Assembly: GCA_020881915.1 (NCBI GenBank)
Contig: JAJFPB010000001.1
Span: forward strand, 5,828,001-5,892,000
Direction: 5' to 3'
DNA from: Paramyrothecium sp. XJ0827
Lineage: Eukaryota > Ascomycota > Sordariomycetes > Hypocreales > Stachybotryaceae
DNA: 64,000 nucleotides
Numbering within the stretch: the first letter of the stretch is position 1; each line of letters begins with the position of its first letter. Made by a program: the position numbers and the translations under genes. Positions 57,601 through 64,000 of this stretch are shown here, one piece after another. The notes beneath the pieces are model-generated. The model was not told where the DNA came from. It saw only the letters and a list, made by a program, of their open reading frames with translations, and did not search any database.

Positions 57601-57862
57601 GAGGCACAAGAACTAAGGGAGCTGTCGGGCTGTGGAACGATAGGTGCAGCACCCGTTTCCGCCTGTAGAACTCGAATGGCTTGTCGCCACTGTGTTTAAC
57701 CATGCCGTCGATTTCTATGCTCAGGGGGACGAGCAGCGTTGTCATTGTTGGGCCCTGAAGGCCATGGACTTGGCGGCATATATTGATGATGACGGAGCAC
57801 TGGAAAACACATTGCAGGTAAAATTTGCGAGCCTGCGCTTCGGAGGGGGCATTTCCAAATGA
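54668..57862 (+). CDS. SPO22: Meiosis protein SPO22/ZIP4-like, interrupted by one in-frame TAG
   Basis: Seven exons: 54668-54719, 54787-55313, 55366-56103, 56157-56721, 56771-57334, 57399-57574, 57644-57862 (introns 49-69 nt); 947 codons. It is a TPR-rich Spo22/Zip4 protein, the scaffold of the ZMM group that promotes crossovers and synapsis in meiosis. Recognisable family segments are WREGRLDVAEHMFNKTSRL, MILCA-like KLILCAIALNDVEKA, TVPELNWFRKNAYNIA, FDNAKLAKYIRCMFQAVLP, and a tail with FPPVELEWLVATVFNHAVDF and DDDGALENTLQVKF. Codon 781 (57229-57231) is TAG within LKD-stop-DNLGHVVRK, where I expect Trp from remembered family members. Downstream coding frame and three introns stay intact. Without recoding the product is 780 aa and lacks the last 166 residues. 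See findings for the editing hypothesis. Confidence 0.85.
57216..57245 (+). promoter_or_regulatory. Predicted RNA hairpin with the SPO22 TAG in its loop
   Basis: 57216-57221 pairs with 57240-57245 (six bp) and 57224-57226 with 57237-57239 (three bp), with a two-base bulge at 57222-57223. The ten-base loop 57227-57236 contains the in-frame TAG, its A at loop position four with U before it. Fungal sexual-stage A-to-I editing sites prefer U at -1 and hairpin loops. Pairing is read by eye; no folding was computed. Confidence 0.5.
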
Positions 57863-58414
57863 CAGTGTCAAAGAATTTAATATTATACTACACCACAAGA
57901 TTCAACGTACACAACGCAGACGGGCAACCATTTCTGACGCTGACGCTATGCTTGACTTGCGAAACACCGGTGCTCATTGCGGCGTCACATGTTCTCCTTC
58001 TCGATTAATCAGTAGAAAAGACAAAGGGAATAAATAAGCTCTTCATCCACGTCTTCAACGCATACCGTGAGTAACTATCTTTAAAAGGATATAAAAATAT
58101 ACATGCGGATTACATAGTCTCATCAACGTGACCGAGTCTCGTGACATCGACGACAATGTCAAGGAAGCGGCAAAGTACAAAAACAGCAGCTTAACAAATG
58201 GTATCTCCTACGCATTCCTTCCTTGAATATTCAACAGCGGGCTCGGTACGAACAGAACAAAAGGCAAGCGTAAAATCAAAAAAGAAGAAAAGAGAAATGA
58301 AAGGGAAATAGTACGGGCAACGTGGTAAAAGTGACTAAACAGTGTGAAGTAACAGAACCAACGACGGTCGGAAGATCGGGTTGCTGCCTTCACCTGGTTT
58401 TGTATCCCCGATGC
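57863..58414. other. Convergent intergenic region
   Basis: 3' ends of SPO22 (+) and the Zn2Cys6 factor (-), AT-rich around 58080-58100. No gene is seen. Confidence 0.5.
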
Positions 58415-60979
58415 TTAAATGATATTGGCGATGCTGATTCGGTCGGTTCCCTTCTTGGCATTATTGGTACCCGTATTATTGTTGCTCTTGCTGTTGATGT
58501 GGGTACTCCCGCCACCTGCAGGGCTGCTTGTTGCACTACTTGCCCCAAACCGAGGAGGATCTGACACGTATCGGGGAGCTTCCGATAATCTCTGCACTTC
58601 GACCGGGGCGCCCGGTGTCTCAGTTTTGATCTGTGGGGGCGGCAGTGTTGTCCATGTTGCACTTGTAGGGGTTGGTGTCTTTGCTGGGATCGACGCGACG
58701 GTGAGGTTCCTGATAGCAATCTCTAATCGCGACCATCCACCCCAGTCGTTCCGCTCCTCCTCGCTTAGACCACTGCGTTGTTCTTGCCCGAAACTGCCGC
58801 GGCGGATATCTCCGGACGGCTTCAAGAAACCAGCGCTATGACTTGGCAAGGAGACCTCGCGTTCCATGCCACTCCATAACCAACCTCGGTCTGGCGAAGC
58901 TTGTAAATCAGCTGAGACGTACGCGAGCAATTCTTCATCCCGCGCCAGAGAACCAAGAAGCGCATGCTGGTCGGATGGCGAGTGCGGACGAGCGAATGCC
59001 GGTGGTGTGTGACGAGCCAAGTACGCCGCATGCTCGGCACGTTTGGCAGCTAATGTTGGGATGAAGAATGACAAATACCGGCCACAAGCCGTTGCGATAT
59101 CTTTCTTCGCATCTATAGATGCCATAGCGCGGACACAGGTGATGGCGTGATCAAAATATCCAGTCAAGAGTAAGAAAAGGGATGATCGAAAGATATGGGC
59201 GGCGAGTAATGATGTAGCAACTTCGCCAAGGGAAGAGTTGGTGCGGCTGATGAGTGCTGCAGTCTCGAGAGCGACATGCGTGCAATTCTCAATGGAACTT
59301 AATCGGATCTCCGGAGGGCAGCTTGGCGAAAGGTGATGCCGATGAAGGACCAGCCGTGCATGCAAGACGTAAGCCAGAGGTGCTAGGAAATGCGGTGAAA
59401 GTGGAACACTGCTTGAGGGATCGCACGCTGGTGGGAAAGTCCCCAAGCATTTTCTGAAGTGCGTATCGAATTTCGAAAGCTGCGTAGCTGCAATAATGGG
59501 CGATTTGAGTGCTTTGGTAAGGCTACTGTATGACCTAACGGCATTGATGACCGCCAGTAGAGAATGCGTTAGAGGCTCGGCTCCATTGGGAACCAACATT
59601 CCATCCTCTTGGATATACTGGTCATCTACACCTGTAGGAAGGGGAACGTCGCAATCGTCATCGTGAATAGAGAACGGATGGCCCAGTTCAGAGGCAAGCG
59701 TTCTATCGAGGACATAGATCGTCCACCACGTCCTTCGGCGCATTTCCTCCTGTATAACAGACCAAGGACCTGAGGCCGAGTAGAGGCCTAGATCTTGACC
59801 TACACGAACAGCGGAACCCAGCCAACACCAAGCTGCAGATTTCAGGTTCATCTCGTTCAAACACAAAGCAATCAGTGTGAGAGATTGTGCGTGCTCGAGG
59901 GTCCAGTCGTTCTCCCACGGGTCTATCATGGCACGCGCGTAATCGAGGAGTTCGGCGGGTTGTGGTGAGGATTTCGTCGACAACGGCTCAGGGCTGAACA
60001 AGGTGCCCGTCGCTAAAACAGCAAAGAACAGTGACATCCAACTTGACGAAACGCTTGAAGGGTCGGTTCTGTATAGTTTGTCAATAGCGGCCTGAAATGT
60101 AGGCAGGTGGATGATTGGGAACATGGAATGGATGGTCGAGGAGTAGACGCGAAGCAATTGATTAAGAAGAGCAGGTGGCGGCAATTCCGGCATTGCTGGA
60201 TTGAATCGAGTTATTGCTGGTTTACGATATTGTGCTGGAGGCTTCCACATGCCCTTTGAGAAGTTCCAAGTGTTTGCCCTGGCTCTCGACAACTCTGGAA
60301 TAGGAGCCGAACGTTTGTTCGGTGTCGGTTCCATTCCTATGCTCGGCAACTGGGGGGAAGAATCCTCCGCAGAATCCATGGTAACATCCACAGTTCCGTC
60401 TCGGTTCTGTACCATCCGGCGGAGGCTGCTGTTTTCGCGTTTCACACGCTCAACTTGCTTCTCCAAATCCTGTACCTGCTTGATCGAGGACATGCGTCGA
60501 TTCGTCTCTTTCGTGAATTGGCATTTGACGTTACGACTCGAACACTCGGAGCAACTTGTCGTCTCCGTTGCATCGCACTTGACTTTTCTCTCACGGCAAG
60601 CATCGCAACTAGGGTCTTTCCTCCGCTGCCGATATGCTCGTTTCTGGATCTGGGAACCAGGCAGGCCGGGCAGTTGAGCATTTCCAAGGCCAGGCGTGCT
60701 CACCATTGAGTCAGCCGATGGTAGGGATTCGCGGCTCAGTACAGATGGTGTTGCCATCGGTGAATATGACTGGAAGCCTTGGCTCACCGACGGCAGGGAG
60801 GGAATGTTCATGGACTGAGAACTCGAAGTCGTATGCTGTCGAGGATTACTGCTGATCAATGGCCCGAGGTAGTGCGACGGCGGCCTAGGCGAGGTGACAG
60901 ACGAAACTGAGGACGAGTCATAAGATCTCGTAGACAGGTTGGGAGACCGAGGATACTGGTTTTGCGATGTGGTGGCCAT
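58415..60979 (-). CDS. Zn2Cys6 transcription factor with fungal-specific TF domain
   Basis: Single exon of 854 aa starting at the ATG at 60979 (MATTSQNQYPRSPNLST). A Ser/Pro-rich N-terminus precedes the binuclear zinc cluster: cysteines 125, 128, 135, 143, 146 and 153 in CDACRERKVKC and CSECSSRNVKC. A coiled-coil dimerisation helix follows (IKQVQDLEKQVERVKRENSS). The fungal_trans middle homology region spans about residues 280-560, with VYSSTIHSMFPIIHLPTF, WCWLGSAVRVGQDLGLY and EMRRRTWWTIYVLDRTLASE, the characteristic DNA-binding-regulator signature. The C-terminus is Ser/Thr/Pro/Asn-rich, ending RISIANII. Lack of introns is unusual beside its intron-rich neighbours but common in this class. 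The target genes cannot be told from sequence, and no biosynthetic cluster adjoins it. Confidence 0.92.
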   Translation of the reverse strand: MATTSQNQYPRSPNLSTRSYDSSSVSSVTSPRPPSHYLGPLISSNPRQHTTSSSQSMNIPSLPSVSQGFQSYSPMATPSVLSRESLPSADSMVSTPGLGNAQLPGLPGSQIQKRAYRQRRKDPSCDACRERKVKCDATETTSCSECSSRNVKCQFTKETNRRMSSIKQVQDLEKQVERVKRENSSLRRMVQNRDGTVDVTMDSAEDSSPQLPSIGMEPTPNKRSAPIPELSRARANTWNFSKGMWKPPAQYRKPAITRFNPAMPELPPPALLNQLLRVYSSTIHSMFPIIHLPTFQAAIDKLYRTDPSSVSSSWMSLFFAVLATGTLFSPEPLSTKSSPQPAELLDYARAMIDPWENDWTLEHAQSLTLIALCLNEMNLKSAAWCWLGSAVRVGQDLGLYSASGPWSVIQEEMRRRTWWTIYVLDRTLASELGHPFSIHDDDCDVPLPTGVDDQYIQEDGMLVPNGAEPLTHSLLAVINAVRSYSSLTKALKSPIIAATQLSKFDTHFRKCLGTFPPACDPSSSVPLSPHFLAPLAYVLHARLVLHRHHLSPSCPPEIRLSSIENCTHVALETAALISRTNSSLGEVATSLLAAHIFRSSLFLLLTGYFDHAITCVRAMASIDAKKDIATACGRYLSFFIPTLAAKRAEHAAYLARHTPPAFARPHSPSDQHALLGSLARDEELLAYVSADLQASPDRGWLWSGMEREVSLPSHSAGFLKPSGDIRRGSFGQEQRSGLSEEERNDWGGWSRLEIAIRNLTVASIPAKTPTPTSATWTTLPPPQIKTETPGAPVEVQRLSEAPRYVSDPPRFGASSATSSPAGGGSTHINSKSNNNTGTNNAKKGTDRISIANII

Positions 60980-63900
60980 TGTAACGTGGGCAATCGGGGG
61001 TTGTGAAGCTGGAGGCGCTCAACAGAGGGTCTAAAGCCTTGTTATCGACAAAGGGATACTTCAATAACCTCTACCGCAATGGGCGCAAAAATGAAGCGCT
61101 TGCGACAATCTCGGTTGGCCAACCGGCTGGCCTTTTGAAAGCCGATCGCAGAGTTTCCCCGGGCCGTATTCGCCCCTTTCCAGAGCTTGGACTGCCGAAT
61201 AGTTGAAGCCAATTAGCGAATTCATATAGAAAGACCTGGAGCGGTTTCCAAGATTGCGCGCGGCTGGCCTTCTGGATAAGCTGACGACTGCCTCTTCCAA
61301 GAGCCCTCGGCGAGCTGTGAAAACCGTGGAGCACTGTGGTAGTACTCGAAGGTCTCGATGGTAGATCAATCACTACCAAAATAAACGGAAGCTTGTCGCT
61401 GTATCAACCAGGCCGCCACCCTCACAGATTCGCATTCGTTGCGAACTCAGAGTTCAAGAGGAAACACAACTCCGGACGAATCGCGGTAGCCGAACCCCAC
61501 GCCAAGTCACGTAAAGGACTTAAGCCATGTAAGAGCCTTTTTTAACAAGTGCGTACGGGACAATATGAACCATGGAGTGATTGTTGAATAATCGAGTAGC
61601 GCGAGACGATTAATGATGGGATTCTGGGCCTCTCGTTGAACTTCTCCTGATACGCGAGATGTACGGAGAGAAGCGCCGGAGTGACGGCGATGGTCCATAA
61701 TCCGGGGCTCTCCGCGCATTAATGCGTTCGGAACTTCATCAGAGCCAAGGAAGGAAGTCATGGGGGTGGACGTCCAACCCTGTACGGACCGGTTGACAGG
61801 GCTGTCGTGATCAGCCAAAGACACTAACGTGTTTCGAGTGGAGTTGGGATCCTGGGACATGCCGCTAGGGGGGTTAACCACACCCCTGTCGCACTTAATC
61901 GCAACCAGCTTTTTTTTTTTCTTTGACCATCATGTGCCGATGTTACGACAAGCGAGTTCCGGCCAAGCGCCTCCTACTACTAATCAGCGCTGAGCTGGTA
62001 GTGCTATGGGGTTGAAGCCGCTGGTCCAACAACCGGCTGCGGCCCGCCACGTTGTGGCACAGCATGTTACGTGTTGGACTTAGCAATGAGTGACTTAAAA
62101 GTCATGTTTCGATATCAGCATCCGTGGATCGTATCAGTCACTCGTGGATGCAAGCAACCTCGCCAGGGCTTTGCTAAAGTTGAGCTGCACCGTGCGAGCT
62201 TCGGAGATATCCCGGTAATAGTGATCATCTTGTTTTTCCTGCTTCCTTTGTTTTTCGGTAGCTGAATCGAGCCCCATAACTGCTTTTTGAGTAGATTTTC
62301 TAGAATATGGTTGGCGCAGTACTGAGGGTGACGTGGTCTAAAGTTGTTGCCATCAGGAGGCGGACCCCAAAGCCATACCCAAGTATGTCAGTGCTATAGA
62401 GGCCATGAACAACCCCCTTCACGTTTGATACATGAGTTGCGGGCTCGATATTGTGTCTCGCCGAATACCTAGGCTCCATTGTGGTGGTGTGTTCCACGTG
62501 AAGAAGCTGTTTGGTTCTTGATTTAGCGGAGGAATTCTATACACAGAGAAGAGTGTGTTGTAAGCTGCAACCACAAAAGAAAGTTGTTGCATGCCCAAGG
62601 CAATTGTAGGCAGGGACATTTGGTAGTCTCAATCAGCCACAAAAGCTGCCCAGACTGGGACTTGTCGGTTAAGTGGTGAGGTATTACCAGGTGCATGGCT
62701 GCAGCTGCAGCCACGCTGGTGAGGTAGCGTGGGTCACGTCAAGTTTGGCTACCGGGGCATCTCTGGCCGATTCAAGGATTCGCTCCGAGAAGTTGGCTCG
62801 TGCGAGCGGACAGAGCCCCAAGAACGCTGCAGATTACCGCCTGGGAAGATGCGGCAGGCGAAACACGCACAGGGTTTTGCTCACAATCCCTCCCTCCCTC
62901 CCACAAACGTGAGATGGATGGTGGGGTTTCCGGGGAGAGCCACACCATCTCGCGTGCTCCCCAATGGGATGGTGCTTGTGGAACAGCCTAATGAGGGCGA
63001 GCCGAGAGCTTGTGCGGACGGGTTTGGGGTGGAGCTTTTCGGTCTGGAGCCGAGTGAGCCGCTGGCTGGCGTTGATGCTTGTTTTTCTTTGTTTGGTCAA
63101 GGTAGGCAGGTGGTGCAGGAGACCATGCCACCATCAATGGATGGGAGCGGAGAAGGAAGCCCGATTCGGAGAGTATGATGATGACCCGGTGGCATACTGA
63201 TGGTTCGGGGCATTGGGATCGCCATAGAGCGACTTGACCCTTTCATCTGATCAGCCAAAGAGGGCGATGATCAGAAAATGCGGGCTGGTGATGCGGCATA
63301 TCCGCCCTCTGCTCAAGCGTGGCACACTTTTAATAGTCTTGCCGTCGAAACGTACTCGGCACCGGCGGGTGACTGATCGGAGAATACTCGCTGGTCAGCA
63401 ACCGCATGGCTCAGCCAGGGTTGGCTACGGTCGGATCAGCCACCGATTAGCCAGCCTGATCCCTGCACCATCCGGTTAGCACAGACGAAGCACTGAGGGC
63501 CAGTTCGGACTGATGCCGGTCCCGGTGGGGGGCGTCTAGCTGGAGAGAGCGAGAAAAGAACCAATGGAGAAAGTTGGCCAAGTGGGAGCGGAGGGAAGCA
63601 ATCGTCAAGGAAGAACATTCCAATTTCACTGAGGAGCCGCGACTGGTCTTGGCAACGGATATGGTGGAGAGGTTTATCCCTAGCACGTAGCGGATGAGCA
63701 TTGGCATTAGCATTAGCATATCCTGCGCTGTTGCATCCTATGGGGGTCATTTCCGGCTGGTTGGTTTTCGGGATTAAGAAGAGAACTGGTTCGGCAAGGG
63801 CTCGGACATCCATCCAGCACGGATGGAGAGGCGTGTCACTCTGTTAAGGGGAGTGTGTTTACGGCGTGGATGGCTTGATAAGGTCGGGTTCAAGTGAAGT

Positions 63901-64000
63901 GTGCGGTCAGGTCAAGCCAGGTCAGCCAAGTGGGAGGGAAGTATCCGTAGGTAAGGTAGGTGGTGGTAGGGTCAAGGTAAGGGTGACTGACTAACGAGGT
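60980..64000. other. Terminal 3-kb non-coding stretch
   Basis: Promoter side of the Zn2Cys6 factor and beyond. Contains a T-run near 61910-61923, a perfect 16-bp palindrome (62697-62712), a short GCATTA repeat (about 63700-63718) and AGGTAAGGTAGG-type motifs near 63947-63980. No supportable gene; open frames are short and mutually overlapping. Confidence 0.5.
62697..62712. repeat. Perfect 16-bp palindrome GGCTGCAGCTGCAGCC
   Basis: Read directly and fully self-complementary, centred on CAGCTG. It may be a regulatory site or chance; no neighbouring gene supports a role beyond being about 1.7 kb upstream of the Zn2Cys6 gene. Confidence 0.6.

Noticed and set aside
61502..61881. 124-codon minus-strand frame
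   Set aside because: No recognised domain and several overlapping frames of similar size in the same region.
62729..63178. 149-codon plus-strand frame near the window end
   Set aside because: No start context, domain or intron signals; overlaps other frames on both strands.

Overview
The window is nuclear DNA of a filamentous ascomycete, most likely a Sordariomycete. The protein genes carry short GT-AG introns (about 47-206 nt, mostly 50-70). The families are typical of moulds: a HET-domain gene, two Zn2Cys6 regulators, a Mid2-like wall sensor, a KDM4-type demethylase and an AcuK/ERT1 regulator. Intergenic DNA is moderate in GC with pyrimidine-rich leaders. I reconstructed 17 protein-coding genes by matching donors, acceptors and reading phase by eye. 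I recognised no tRNA, rRNA, CRISPR array or intact transposon.

Layout. 0-10 kb: a long non-coding stretch, a Mid2-like membrane sensor (+), a carboxylesterase (-), and a basic protein with repeated LPGEA motifs that resembles TPX2-type microtubule proteins (-). 10.9-14 kb: DAD2 (DASH/kinetochore, -) and shugoshin SGO1 (centromere cohesion, +), divergent from a 460-bp promoter. 14.4-22.5 kb: VPS29 (retromer, -) and RRP12 (pre-ribosome export, +), also divergent, then a DUF2293 protein (-). 22.5-26.9 kb: a 4.3-kb gene desert leading to a bZIP factor (+). 29.4-33.5 kb: a HET-domain gene with a probable C-terminal frameshift (+) and a membrane-anchored histidine-phosphatase-like protein that lacks key catalytic residues (-). 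33.5-36.8 kb: a second gene-poor stretch with an AT-rich island. 36.8-45.4 kb: KDM4-like demethylase, an unusual small kinase and a kynurenine aminotransferase, all +. 46.3-50.5 kb: xanthine dehydrogenase (+). 51.8-57.9 kb: AcuK/ERT1 with two microexons, then SPO22/ZIP4, a meiotic crossover protein (both +). 58.4-61 kb: an intronless Zn2Cys6 factor (-). The last 3 kb are non-coding.

The strongest observation is in SPO22. A single in-frame TAG replaces a Trp codon that I recall as conserved in the family. The frame and three further introns downstream remain intact. The TAG lies in the loop of a predicted 9-bp hairpin, with U at -1. That is the sequence and structure context of the sexual-stage A-to-I mRNA editing known from Fusarium, Neurospora and Sordaria, where UAG is recoded to UGG (Trp). 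A meiosis gene whose full-length protein depends on editing would be a neat, testable system. A plain nonsense mutation, a G-to-A RIP-like change or a sequencing error remain possible.

Themes across genes. Chromosome segregation and meiosis: the TPX2-like gene, DAD2, SGO1 and SPO22. Metabolic control: AcuK/ERT1 for gluconeogenesis, and XDH with a CGG-N6-CCG plus GATA element upstream for purine use. Chromatin: the KDM4-like enzyme.
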